DNA of 16,850 nucleotides from JBKDZR01 sp047971485 (GTDB lineage Bacteria > Pseudomonadota > Alphaproteobacteria > Rhodobacterales > Rhodobacteraceae). This document shows positions 1-7,210 of the stretch, piece after piece. The notes beneath the pieces were generated by a model. That model was not told the DNA's origin and ran no database searches. It worked only from the letters and a program-made list of their open reading frames with translations. The position numbers were made by a program, and so were the translations under genes. The number at the start of each line of letters is the position of its first letter. Position 1 is the first letter of the stretch. Location of the stretch: NCBI GenBank assembly GCA_047971485.1, contig JBKDZR010000150.1, positions 1 through 16,850 on the forward strand. Direction: 5' to 3'.

Positions 1-665
1 CCCTGGTGCCCGGCCTCTCGGTCCGGGGCTACATGGTGCAGATGGGCGAAATGGCGATCAACCGCAGCCGCTTTGATCTGAACCAGATCGACGCGAACCC
101 GTTCTGGGCCCCCGATGCAAGGGCGGCCGAGGACTGGGCCGCTTACCTTGACCGCCTGCGCAAGACCGGTGACAGCGTCGGCGCCGTGATCGAGGTGGTC
201 GCCAGCGGCACACCGGCCGGGCTGGGGGCCCCGGTCTATGGCAAGCTCGACACGGATCTGGCCGCTGCGATGATGTCGATCAACGCCGTCAAGGGCGTCG
301 AGATCGGTGAAGGCATGGCCGCCGCCGCCCTGACCGGCAGCGCCAATGCAGATGAGATCACCATGGGCCCTGACGGGCCGGTCTATTCCTCGAACCATGC
401 CGGGGGGATCCTGGGCGGGATTTCCACCGGGCAAGACATCGTGGTGCGCTTTGCGGTCAAGCCGACCTCCTCGATCCTGACGCCCCGGCGGACGATCACC
501 CTGGACGGCGCAGACACCGAGATCATCACCAAAGGCCGCCATGATCCCTGTGTCGGCATTCGCGCCGTACCGGTAGGCGAGGCGATGATGGCCTGTGTCC
601 TGCTGGATCACCTGCTGCTGCACCGCGGCCAGGTGGGCGAGGGGACGCGCGGGCAGATCGGCTGA
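1..665 (+). CDS. aroC: Chorismate synthase, C-terminal part (5' end outside window)
   Basis: Chorismate synthase converts 5-enolpyruvylshikimate 3-phosphate to chorismate with reduced FMN, the last common step to the aromatic amino acids and folate, in the cytosol. The frame is open from the window edge (first whole codon at base 3) and about 220 residues are visible, roughly the last 60 percent of a family protein of about 360. The family signature SSNHAGGILGGISTGQDI lies at bases 387-440, followed by the conserved VKPTSSI segment and RHDPCVGIRAVPVGEAM near the C-terminus, which help form the FMN and substrate pocket. The protein ends naturally in a TGA with no sign of decay. The true start is outside the window, so the GTG at base 6 is not a real start. 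Product assignment is very secure; upstream context is unknown. Confidence 0.97.
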   Translation, partial: LVPGLSVRGYMVQMGEMAINRSRFDLNQIDANPFWAPDARAAEDWAAYLDRLRKTGDSVGAVIEVVASGTPAGLGAPVYGKLDTDLAAAMMSINAVKGVEIGEGMAAAALTGSANADEITMGPDGPVYSSNHAGGILGGISTGQDIVVRFAVKPTSSILTPRRTITLDGADTEIITKGRHDPCVGIRAVPVGEAMMACVLLDHLLLHRGQVGEGTRGQIG

Positions 666-998
666 TCCTTGCGCCAAGCGGACAGGAAACATGTCTGAGC
701 AAGGGCAACCTTCCCTCTGCGAACGGCTGGTATGAGGGCATTCTGCCCATTGCCCCAGCAGAGCAGGCCGCGCCAGCGCCGGACAGGGGGCTGGCGCATC
801 CAACCTGTGATCAGTGCGGTTTATGGTGGCGGTGGTAGCGTGACCTTTAAGCGTTGCACTGTCTTAAGCCAAAGCGCCAGACCGGTGGGCCGCCCCAGTG
901 ATGGCGCGGCGCCCGTTCCGGGCTTGTTCCGCGCCGGGGTGGGATCAACGGCGGCTTCGTCCCGCACTACGCCCGACCAGCAGATCCAAGGCCCCCTT
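666..998. other. Gene-free interval between convergent aroC and WYL regulator
   Basis: I find no convincing gene in these 333 bases. Open frames on both strands lack ribosome binding sites and resemble no family I know. What can be seen is inverted repeats. CTCTGC (715-720) can pair with GCAGAG (758-763), enclosing GGGCA/TGCCC (736-740 with 744-748), and a larger GC-rich hairpin at 903-935 is listed separately. These could be transcript ends or a small structured RNA, but nothing proves either. Confidence 0.5.
903..935. terminator. GC-rich two-part hairpin without T-run (possible transcript end)
   Basis: GGCGCGG (903-909) pairs with CCGCGCC (929-935), and inside it GCCCG (911-915) pairs with CGGGC (919-923) around a TTC loop. 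It lies between convergent aroC and the WYL regulator, where a terminator is expected. Neither side carries a T-run, so it is not a classical intrinsic terminator. The role is inferred from position only. Confidence 0.3.
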
Positions 999-1691
999 TC
1001 ACCCCCTATCCCCGGCCCGTAACCGGGCGACATAATCGCGCAGCAAGGGCACTCGGCGGGGGCGAAAGCTGTCATCCGTCCTTGTGATGCTGCGGATCCG
1101 GGGCAGCAGAAACTGGCGGAAATCCTGGCGCAGGCAGCACCAGGACAGCACCGCCTGGGTTTGGTCCAGAAACACCACCGCCAATGGCCAGATCCGTCGT
1201 TGCGTCACCTGCCCATCGCGATCACAATAGCCGATATCGACGGCGCGTTCCTCCCAGCAGGCGGCACGGACCAGCGCGATTTCATCGGAAGGCAGGGCCT
1301 TGGGGGCCGAACGGTGGACCATGGTCACCGCGTGCAGGGCCTGGCGTTGCTGCGCCTCGGGCAGGGTGGCGATGATCCGGGCCAGCGCGCTTTCCGCCGC
1401 ACCGACCAGGGCCGGATCGCCCCGCTGACACACCTCAGCCAATCCCAGAACCAGCGCCTCGATCTGTAACCGGTCAAAGCTTTGCGGCGGCAGGGCGGGA
1501 TCCTCGACCAGCCGATAGCCAAAGCCCGGCGCTCCGTCGATCAGCGCTCCCCCTGCACGCAACGTGTCAATATCGCGGTAAAGCGTGCGCTCGGACACGC
1601 CGGTTTCTTCGGCCAGCCGCGCGGCGGTGACCGGCGCAGGCAGCCGGCGCAGACTATCAAGCAGCCGGAACAGGCGATCGCTGCGGGCCAT
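999..1691 (-). CDS. YafY-type HTH/WYL-domain transcriptional regulator
   Basis: Predicted cytosolic DNA-binding regulator of 230 residues. The N-terminal winged helix-turn-helix (about residues 5-55) reads PVTAARLAEETGVSERTLYRD at its core, typical of the HTH_11/DeoR-like class. The C-terminal half (about 135-225) is a WYL-type domain with RRIWPLAVVFLDQTQAVLSW and the following LRQDFRQF segment; the WYL triplet itself is not conserved here, as is usual in this subgroup. I chose the ATG at 1691 because AGGAGG lies a few bases before it; the frame stays open further upstream but that stretch is not family-like. It is divergent from the glutathione S-transferase gene, with a short shared control region, so that gene and its own are the likely targets. 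The ligand is unknown. Confidence 0.88.
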   Translation of the reverse strand: MARSDRLFRLLDSLRRLPAPVTAARLAEETGVSERTLYRDIDTLRAGGALIDGAPGFGYRLVEDPALPPQSFDRLQIEALVLGLAEVCQRGDPALVGAAESALARIIATLPEAQQRQALHAVTMVHRSAPKALPSDEIALVRAACWEERAVDIGYCDRDGQVTQRRIWPLAVVFLDQTQAVLSWCCLRQDFRQFLLPRIRSITRTDDSFRPRRVPLLRDYVARLRAGDRG

Positions 1692-1768
1692 TCCCTCCTC
1701 CTGACGGAAACTGACAGGGTGGGGAGACCATAGTGAGTTCACGACCCATCACAATGGAAACATCAGCC
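1692..1768. promoter_or_regulatory. Divergent control region, WYL regulator / GST, with CTGAC repeats
   Basis: This 77-bp interval must hold the promoters of both divergent genes. CTGAC occurs twice in direct orientation at 1701-1705 and 1711-1715, exactly 10 bp apart, so both face the same side of the helix. They lie immediately beyond the regulator's ribosome binding site. This is a good candidate operator for the neighbouring regulator. CATAGT at 1729-1734 is a weak -10 candidate for the GST gene. All roles here are inference. Confidence 0.4.
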
Positions 1769-2383
1769 ATGACCCTCACGCTGTATCATGCCCCACACTC
1801 GCGCTCATCGCGGATCATCAGCCTGCTGTACGAACTGCAGGCGCAGGACAAAGTGACCGTGATCCCCACCTCGATCCCGCGCCAGGACGGATCGGGCCAG
1901 CGCGATCCGGCCAACCCCCACCCCGAAGGCAAGGTCCCGCTGCTGATCCATGACGGAGTCGCGATCCGAGAAAGCGGGGCCATCATCCTGTACCTGACAG
2001 AACTGTTCCCCGAGGCCGGGCTGGGTGTCCCCGTCGGCGATCCCCGCCGGGGCCGCTTTCTCAGCTGGCTGTTCTACTATGGCAATGTGCTGGAACCGGT
2101 GATGGTGCACAGCTTCGCCGGGCTAAGCCACCCGGCCCTGAACGCCACGTTTCGCGGGATGCCGAAACTGGCCGACTGCCTGTCCGAGGCCCTGGCCGAC
2201 GGACCCTACCTGATGGGCGCAACCTATAACGCCGCTGATCTGTTGCTGGCTTCGCCCTTTGGCTGGTTCAGCGATCTCATCCCTGACCGGCCCGAGATCC
2301 GCGCCTGGGTGGACCGCTGCATGGCGCGTGACGCCCTGCGCCAAGCCGGCGACTATGACGCGCGCCTGCTACAATCGGCCTGA
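1769..2383 (+). CDS. Glutathione S-transferase family protein
   Basis: Cytosolic protein of 204 residues with the two-domain glutathione S-transferase plan: it would conjugate glutathione to electrophiles or act as a glutathione-dependent reductase, substrate unknown. The thioredoxin-like N-domain begins LTLYHAPHSRSSRI. GKVPLL contains the cis-Pro57 that defines the fold, and ESGAIILYL (Glu68-Ser69) is the usual contact for the glutathione gamma-glutamyl group. The C-terminal helical domain carries YNAADLLLASPF, the conserved N-capping Asp region. I chose ATG 1769 because the family begins right at this point; in-frame starts at 1733 (GTG with a GGGGAG 6 bases upstream) and 1754 are possible and would add up to 12 residues. 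The divergent WYL regulator probably controls it. Confidence 0.87.
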   Translation: MTLTLYHAPHSRSSRIISLLYELQAQDKVTVIPTSIPRQDGSGQRDPANPHPEGKVPLLIHDGVAIRESGAIILYLTELFPEAGLGVPVGDPRRGRFLSWLFYYGNVLEPVMVHSFAGLSHPALNATFRGMPKLADCLSEALADGPYLMGATYNAADLLLASPFGWFSDLIPDRPEIRAWVDRCMARDALRQAGDYDARLLQSA

Positions 2384-2399
2384 GCCAACGCACACGCGT

Positions 2400-2433
2400 G
2401 CCCGGGGCTGCGCTCAGCGCGTCGGCCCCGGGC
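2400..2433. terminator. GC-rich hairpin between convergent GST and EamA genes
   Basis: GCCCGGGG (2400-2407) pairs perfectly with CCCCGGGC (2426-2433), with an inner GCGC/GCGC stem (2410-2413 with 2417-2420). Its right half lies inside the last codons of the EamA gene. The two genes end only 30 bases apart, so one shared transcript end is plausible. There is no T-run on either side, so termination is inferred from position and stem strength. Confidence 0.35.
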
Positions 2434-3286
2434 GGGACATCTGCACCGCCAGGATCCCGACCATGATGATTGCCACCCCGACCCCGTCCAGCAGGGTCAT
2501 CGGTTCACCCAGCACAACAGCCGCGATCGCCACACCGAAAACCGGGTTGAGGAAATGAAAGGTCGCGGCGCGGACAGGGCCGATCCGGTTGACCAGCAGG
2601 AACCAGACGAAGGTTGCAGCCAGACCGGGGATCAGGGTGGTGTAGATAAAGGCCAGAACGACACGTGGGCTCAGCTCGGCCTGCAATTCCTCGAACAGCG
2701 CCCCCGGGATCGCCAGGACAACAGCCCCCACCAGCATCTGCAAACCGACGATCATCAACACATTGCCCCCCGAGGTCGCATTGCTGACCGACAGCGTCGC
2801 CAGGGCCAGCGCGATCACCCCCAACACACACAACAGCAGACCGAACAGATCGGCACCGCCCGACAGGCGTGCGCCCATGATCAGCGCGACCCCGGCCAGA
2901 CCCGCGCCCAACCCGGCCCAGGCCAGCGGCGGCAAACGGCGACCATAGATCGCCCAGCCGGCAAAGGCGACGACAAGTGGCATGGATGAGGCGATGATCG
3001 AGGCCAACCCGGCCTCAACCGTCTGCATGGCAACGAAGTTCAAGCCAAGGTACAGCGCGTTCTGGCAAATCCCGAAAATCAGCGTCGCCCGCCATTGCGA
3101 CGGTGTCAGCCGCCAGCTTTGCCCCAGGGCACGGGCGATCCCCACAGCGATCAGCCCCGAAATCAGAAAGCGCAGCGCCAGGGAGGTCATCGGCGGTGCG
3201 CTGGCCACGATGATCCGCGCCGAGGTAAAGGCCGAGGACCACATGAAGGCAAACGCCATGCCCATGACTATCGCCTTCGGATCCAT
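2414..3286 (-). CDS. DMT-superfamily transporter with two EamA domains
   Basis: Inner-membrane protein of 290 residues, the standard length for the ten-helix drug/metabolite transporter family, whose members usually export amino acids or other small metabolites by proton exchange. Two internal repeats of about 140 residues are visible. The first starts at MGMAFAFMWSSAFTSARII, and the second includes the segments LSVSNATSG and TFVWFLLVNRIGPVRAATF with the conserved late motif LNPVFGVAIAAVVLGEP. Nearly the whole chain is hydrophobic helices with short polar loops. The start at 3286 has GGGGGA about 6 bases upstream. Substrate cannot be told from sequence or neighbours: it is convergent with the GST gene, and the next gene on the same strand (HU) has its own terminator. 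Confidence 0.9.
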   Translation of the reverse strand: MDPKAIVMGMAFAFMWSSAFTSARIIVASAPPMTSLALRFLISGLIAVGIARALGQSWRLTPSQWRATLIFGICQNALYLGLNFVAMQTVEAGLASIIASSMPLVVAFAGWAIYGRRLPPLAWAGLGAGLAGVALIMGARLSGGADLFGLLLCVLGVIALALATLSVSNATSGGNVLMIVGLQMLVGAVVLAIPGALFEELQAELSPRVVLAFIYTTLIPGLAATFVWFLLVNRIGPVRAATFHFLNPVFGVAIAAVVLGEPMTLLDGVGVAIIMVGILAVQMSRPGPTR

Positions 3287-3299
3287 CGCACGTCCCCCG

Positions 3300-3346
3300 G
3301 AACATGTTGCCCAAAACCGGGTACCGGTCTGGGGCCCCGAACATGT
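3300..3346. promoter_or_regulatory. GAACATGT direct repeats around an ACCGG-N3-CCGGT dyad
   Basis: Upstream of the EamA gene, GAACATGT occurs at 3300-3307 and 3339-3346, 39 bp apart, and between them lies a perfect dyad ACCGG (3316-3320), GTA, CCGGT (3324-3328). The layout looks like an operator region for the exporter gene. It does not fit the alphaproteobacterial LexA box GAAC-N7-GTTC. No regulator can be named. Confidence 0.3.
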
Positions 3347-3460
3347 GTCTCAATGGGTCAGACTGTGCCCCCTGACGGGGCGGGAACGCAACACGCGCGG
3401 AAACGTGTCATCATACCCTGCATCAGAGGAAGCGTCACACCCTTTTGATCTGACATGTCT

Positions 3461-3493
3461 TCAAAGAAAACAGGGGCCGCAACTGGCGGCCCC
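3461..3493 (-). terminator. Intrinsic terminator of the HU gene
   Basis: GGGGCCGC (3473-3480) and GCGGCCCC (3486-3493) form a perfect 8-bp stem with a 5-base loop. Read on the minus strand, the stem is followed by TGTTTTCTTTG. It lies 28 bases after the HU stop codon, as expected of a Rho-independent terminator. It would also keep HU transcripts out of the EamA gene. Confidence 0.85.
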
Positions 3494-3521
3494 GGTCGTG
3501 TTTACAGACAAGACGACCCGA

Positions 3522-3809
3522 TCAGCCGTTCACGCTCTCTTTCAGGGCCTTGGCCACGGTGACCTTCACCTGCTTGTCGGCATCCTTCTTGATCTGCTCA
3601 CCCGTGGCCGGGTTGCGGACCATGCGTTCGGGCCGCTCACGGCAATAGATCTTGCCGACGCCCGGCAAAGTTACGGCACCACCGCCGGAAACCTCACGGG
3701 TGATCAGCGCGGTCAGCGCGTCCAATGCGGCACCGGCGGTTTTCTTGTCGGTGTCCATTTCGTCGGCCAGGGCTGCAACAAGCTGGGTCTTGGTCATGGG
3801 CTTGTTCAT
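3522..3809 (-). CDS. hup: HU-family DNA-binding protein
   Basis: Small basic nucleoid protein of 95 residues that would bind and bend DNA as a dimer. MTKTQLVAALADEM forms the first helix of the HU fold, and TLPGVGKIYCRERPERMVRNP (about residues 47-66) is the turn and beta-arm entry, with RNPATGEQ (65-72) at the DNA-inserting arm tip and the usual C-terminal helix VTVAKALKESVNG. The arm has Ile-Tyr-Cys where E. coli HU has the GFGTF type; this variant is, as I recall it, common in Rhodobacterales. The ATG at 3809 is supported by AGGAGA about 9 bases upstream; Met5 (3797) would give a slightly shorter protein. A sigma70-like promoter lies upstream and an intrinsic terminator follows, so it can be a single-gene unit downstream of amn. 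Confidence 0.93.
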   Translation of the reverse strand: MNKPMTKTQLVAALADEMDTDKKTAGAALDALTALITREVSGGGAVTLPGVGKIYCRERPERMVRNPATGEQIKKDADKQVKVTVAKALKESVNG

Positions 3810-3859
3810 ATTCGACGGTCTCCTAGTGATTGTATCTGTTTCTATGACCAGTGCGGCGC

Positions 3860-3888
3860 ATTAAACGCATTCCGACGGGCGGGGACAA
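3860..3888 (-). promoter_or_regulatory. Sigma70-like promoter for the HU gene
   Basis: On the minus strand, TTGTCC (plus bases 3883-3888, four of six to consensus) and TTTAAT (3860-3865, five of six) are separated by exactly 17 bp. Transcription would begin near 3852, giving a leader of about 40 bases before the HU ATG. Confidence 0.6.
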
Positions 3889-3943
3889 TCGCCAATCCCT
3901 TGTTTTTCTGGCGTTAAGATGGAAACTGAGTCTTTTTTGCCGC

Positions 3944-5410
3944 TTATAGGAACGCGGTTTCCGTGAAACTGCGCAACTTGCGGGAATGAATGCGTGCCAA
4001 CGGCATGTCCCGGATCAGTTCCATGGCCCTGATCCCGATCTCAAGATGGCGGGCAACCTGCGTCTGATAGAAATCCGAGGCCATGCCCGGCAGCTTCAAT
4101 TCGCCATGCAGGGGTTTGTCGGACACACACAGAAGCGTGCCGTAGGGCACCCGGAACCGAAAGCCATTGGCCGCAATCGTCGCGCTTTCCATATCCAGCG
4201 CCACAGCCCGCGACAGGCTGAGGCGGTGCACCGGGCCGGACTGATCGCGCAACTCCCAGTTGCGGTTGTCTACGGTGGCCACGGTGCCTGTGCGCATGAT
4301 GCGCTTCAGTTCATAACCCTGAAGCTGGCTCATCTCGGCAACGGCCTGTTCCAGCGCAATCTGGATTTCGGCCAGGGGCGGGATCGGCACCCAGACCGGC
4401 AGATCATCGTCCAGAACCTTGTCTTCGCGCAGATAGGCATGGGCCAGGACATAATCGCCCAGCCGCTGGGTGTTGCGCAACCGGGCGCAATGGCCAACCA
4501 TCAACCAGGCATGGGACCGCAGCACCGCGATGTGATCGGTCGCGGTTTTCGCATTGGACGGGCCAACCCCGATATTGACCAGCGTGATCCCCGAGGCCCC
4601 ATCCCGTTTCAGATGATAGCTGGGCATCTGCGGCAGCTTGGCCGGTTGCAGCAATTCATCATCGGGACGGCGGATCTCGGCATTGCCCGGCCCGACGAAA
4701 GAGGTATAGCCACTGCCCGCATCGGCCAGCATACGGCGGGCGTAGGTCTCGAATTCATCGACATAGAACTGGTAGTTGGTGAACAACACATGGCTCTGGA
4801 AATGGGCTGGGTCGGTGGCCGTGTAATGGCTGAGCCGCGCCAGTGAATAATCGACACGCTGGGCGGTGAACGGGGCCAGCGGCAGGGTGCCATCGGGTCC
4901 GGGCCTGGCATTGCCATTGACGATATCATCGCTGGTGGTCAGCAGGTCGGGCACATCGAAGACATCGCGCAGTGGGAATTGCAGCGCCCCATCCTGGGGC
5001 ACCGGCGCCCCGGTCACGGCGAAATGCAGCGGCATCGGCGTATCCGACAGTCCCACTGTGACCGGCACACCGTGATTCTGCTGCACCAGGCCAATCTGCT
5101 GGGTCAGGTAACTTTCGAACAGATCCGGCCGGGTCACCGTTGTCGCGAAAGTGCCGGGATGCCCGACATGACCAAAGCTGAGCCGGCTGTCGACCGGTGC
5201 ATGGCTGGTCATGCGCAGGCGGATTTCGGGGTAATAGGCGCGATAACGCTGACTGGGGGCCGCCCCCTTGAGGGTGTCGAAAAACCCCTCGCTGAGGAAT
5301 TCGGTAGCCTGCCGGTACAGATCCTGCAGATAGGCCACGGCAGGGCCGGGTTCGGCAAAGTCACGCGGCGCGGCGGGGGGTGGCGTCTTCAACGGATAGT
5401 TCTCGGGCAT
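3944..5410 (-). CDS. amn: AMP nucleosidase
   Basis: Cleaves AMP to adenine and ribose 5-phosphate, an enzyme of purine turnover in the cytosol. The 488-residue length matches the E. coli enzyme. An N-terminal regulatory domain (about 25-190) is followed by a nucleoside-phosphorylase-type catalytic domain (about 200-480). Visible family segments are TNYQFYVDEF, VNIGVGPSNAKTATDHIAVL, ALDMESATIAANGFRFRVPYG with Asp406-Met407-Glu408 (the ribose-contact region), and CVSDKPLHGE with Asp431, equivalent to the catalytic Asp of the phosphorylase fold. The start at 5410 lies 3 bases after the stop of ade, so the two are surely co-transcribed; the ribosome binding site is weak (GAG), which fits translational coupling. 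No clear terminator follows, so transcripts may run on towards the HU gene. Confidence 0.96.
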   Translation of the reverse strand: MPENYPLKTPPPAAPRDFAEPGPAVAYLQDLYRQATEFLSEGFFDTLKGAAPSQRYRAYYPEIRLRMTSHAPVDSRLSFGHVGHPGTFATTVTRPDLFESYLTQQIGLVQQNHGVPVTVGLSDTPMPLHFAVTGAPVPQDGALQFPLRDVFDVPDLLTTSDDIVNGNARPGPDGTLPLAPFTAQRVDYSLARLSHYTATDPAHFQSHVLFTNYQFYVDEFETYARRMLADAGSGYTSFVGPGNAEIRRPDDELLQPAKLPQMPSYHLKRDGASGITLVNIGVGPSNAKTATDHIAVLRSHAWLMVGHCARLRNTQRLGDYVLAHAYLREDKVLDDDLPVWVPIPPLAEIQIALEQAVAEMSQLQGYELKRIMRTGTVATVDNRNWELRDQSGPVHRLSLSRAVALDMESATIAANGFRFRVPYGTLLCVSDKPLHGELKLPGMASDFYQTQVARHLEIGIRAMELIRDMPLARIHSRKLRSFTETAFL

Positions 5411-5413
5411 CGC

Positions 5414-7210
5414 TCAGGTCTCGAACAGGCCAGTTTTCTCAAAGCGCGTCACGTCGATCAGCCCCATGTCGGAAATGCGCAACTCGGGAATGACCACCAG
5501 GGCCAAAAGCGTGTGCTGCATGTAGGCATTGTTCAGGGTGCAGCCACAGGCCTGCATCGCCGCAACGATCCCCTGGGCAGCCTCGGCCACCTGTGGGGCC
5601 GGGGCATCCGACATCAGCCCGGCGATGGGCAGCGCAACATGGGCGATCTCGGCGCCGTCGCGAAACACCGTGACCCCGCCCCCCAGTTCCGCCAGACGGT
5701 TCGCCGCCGCCGCCATATCGGCCCGGCTGGTTCCGACGATGATCATGTGGTGACTGTCATGGGCCACGGTCGAGGCCATGGCCATGGATCCGCGATAGCC
5801 AAAGCCCGAGACCAGCGCGTTTTGCACCGCGCCGGTACCGCGATGCCGTTCGACCAGCGCGATCTGGCAGACATCCTGGGCCGCATCGCTTTCGATCAGC
5901 CCGTCAGTCACCGCCATTTCCCGGCTCAGCGCCTTGGTTGGGGCCTGGTTTTCGATCACCCCGATCACCCGGGCCGTGACGGAATTGGCGCCCTCGGGGG
6001 CCGGGATCTCGAAATCGGCAGGGCTGACCGGCGCCTTCAGATGCACGGTGCGGCGCACCTCGGCCGGCCAGTCCAGATGCGGACAGGCAACACGGATCTC
6101 ACCGGCCTCGGCCACAACATGGCCCCGGGCGATCACCGTTTCGATGGGCAGCGTCGTCAGGTCCGACGTCAGGATCAGATCCGCCCGGCGCCCCGGGGCG
6201 ATCGCGCCCAATTCCCGTTCCAGGCCGAAATGCGTGGCAGTGTTGATCGTCGCCATCTGCAGCGCGATCAGCGGATCGCAGCCACAGGCGATGGCATGGC
6301 GCACAACCCGGTTCATATGCCCGTCATGGACCAGCGTGCCGGAATGGCAATCGTCCGTACACAGGATGAACCCCCGCGGATCCAGACCCTGCTCGGTGAT
6401 CGCGGTGATCTGGCGTTCCACATCGTACCAGGCACTGCCCAGTCGCAGCATCGCGCGCATGCCCTGACGAACCCGGGCCACCGCATCCTCAGCCCGCGTG
6501 CCTTCGTGGTCATCCGCAGGCCCGCCGGCCAGATAGGCGGCAAAGGGCGCGCCCAGATCGGGGCTGGCGTAATGGCCCCCCACGGTCTTGCCCGCACGTT
6601 GGGTGGCCGCGATCTCGGCCAGCATCTGCGGATCGCCCGCCGCGACACCGGGAAAGTTCATCATCTCGCCCAAGCCGATGATGCCGGGCCAGCGCATCGC
6701 CTCGGCCACATCCTCGGGGGTGATTTCATAGCCGGTGGTTTCCAGCCCCGGCGCCGAGGGGGCACAGCTGGGCATCTGGGTAAAGATGTTGACCGGCTGC
6801 ATCAGCGCCTCGTCATGCATCATCCGCACACCGCGCAACCCCAAAACATTGGCGATTTCATGGGGGTCGGTGAACATGGTCGTGGTGCCATGGGGGATGA
6901 CGGCGCGGGCGAATTCCGCCGGGGTCAGCATGCCCGATTCGATATGCATATGCCCATCACACAGGCCCGGAATGGCATAGCGCCCGTCGGCCTCAATCAC
7001 CTGGGTCTGTGGGCCGATCAGATGGGACAGATCCGGGGCGATCACGGCAAAGCGGCCACGCGCGATGGCGATGTCATAGCCGGCCAGCACCTCGCGGCTG
7101 TGCACATTCACCCAGGCCGCCCCCCGCACGAGCATCTCCGCAGGGGCCCGGCCCGCAGCCACGGCGACAAGATCGGGGGCCACATCGGGCCAGGGAAACA
7201 GCGTGGTCAT
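5414..7210 (-). CDS. ade: Adenine deaminase
   Basis: Deaminates adenine to hypoxanthine and ammonia, feeding purine salvage or breakdown. It is a 598-residue amidohydrolase-fold enzyme, a normal length for the family. Motifs with numbering from the chosen start are PGLCDGHMHIESGM (metal-binding His87 and His89, Glu91), FTDPHEIANV (115-122), a GLGEMMNFPGV segment, and FILCTDDCHSG with the metal-binding Asp pair. The C-terminal domain has SGFGYRGSMAMASTVAHDSHH and ends with IPELRISDMGLIDV, typical of bacterial Ade. I chose ATG 7210 because family likeness begins there; an in-frame ATG at 7288 would add 26 residues unlike the family and has no ribosome binding site. It is first in an operon with amn, which makes its substrate. 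Confidence 0.96.
   Translation of the reverse strand: MTTLFPWPDVAPDLVAVAAGRAPAEMLVRGAAWVNVHSREVLAGYDIAIARGRFAVIAPDLSHLIGPQTQVIEADGRYAIPGLCDGHMHIESGMLTPAEFARAVIPHGTTTMFTDPHEIANVLGLRGVRMMHDEALMQPVNIFTQMPSCAPSAPGLETTGYEITPEDVAEAMRWPGIIGLGEMMNFPGVAAGDPQMLAEIAATQRAGKTVGGHYASPDLGAPFAAYLAGGPADDHEGTRAEDAVARVRQGMRAMLRLGSAWYDVERQITAITEQGLDPRGFILCTDDCHSGTLVHDGHMNRVVRHAIACGCDPLIALQMATINTATHFGLERELGAIAPGRRADLILTSDLTTLPIETVIARGHVVAEAGEIRVACPHLDWPAEVRRTVHLKAPVSPADFEIPAPEGANSVTARVIGVIENQAPTKALSREMAVTDGLIESDAAQDVCQIALVERHRGTGAVQNALVSGFGYRGSMAMASTVAHDSHHMIIVGTSRADMAAAANRLAELGGGVTVFRDGAEIAHVALPIAGLMSDAPAPQVAEAAQGIVAAMQACGCTLNNAYMQHTLLALVVIPELRISDMGLIDVTRFEKTGLFET

Noticed and set aside
732..1075. Short frames on both strands between aroC and the WYL regulator
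   Set aside because: No ribosome binding site, no family likeness, and translations look like random G/C-rich sequence.
3300..3346. GAACATGT repeats as SOS (LexA) boxes
   Set aside because: The alphaproteobacterial LexA site is GAAC-N7-GTTC; neither copy has the second half at the right spacing.
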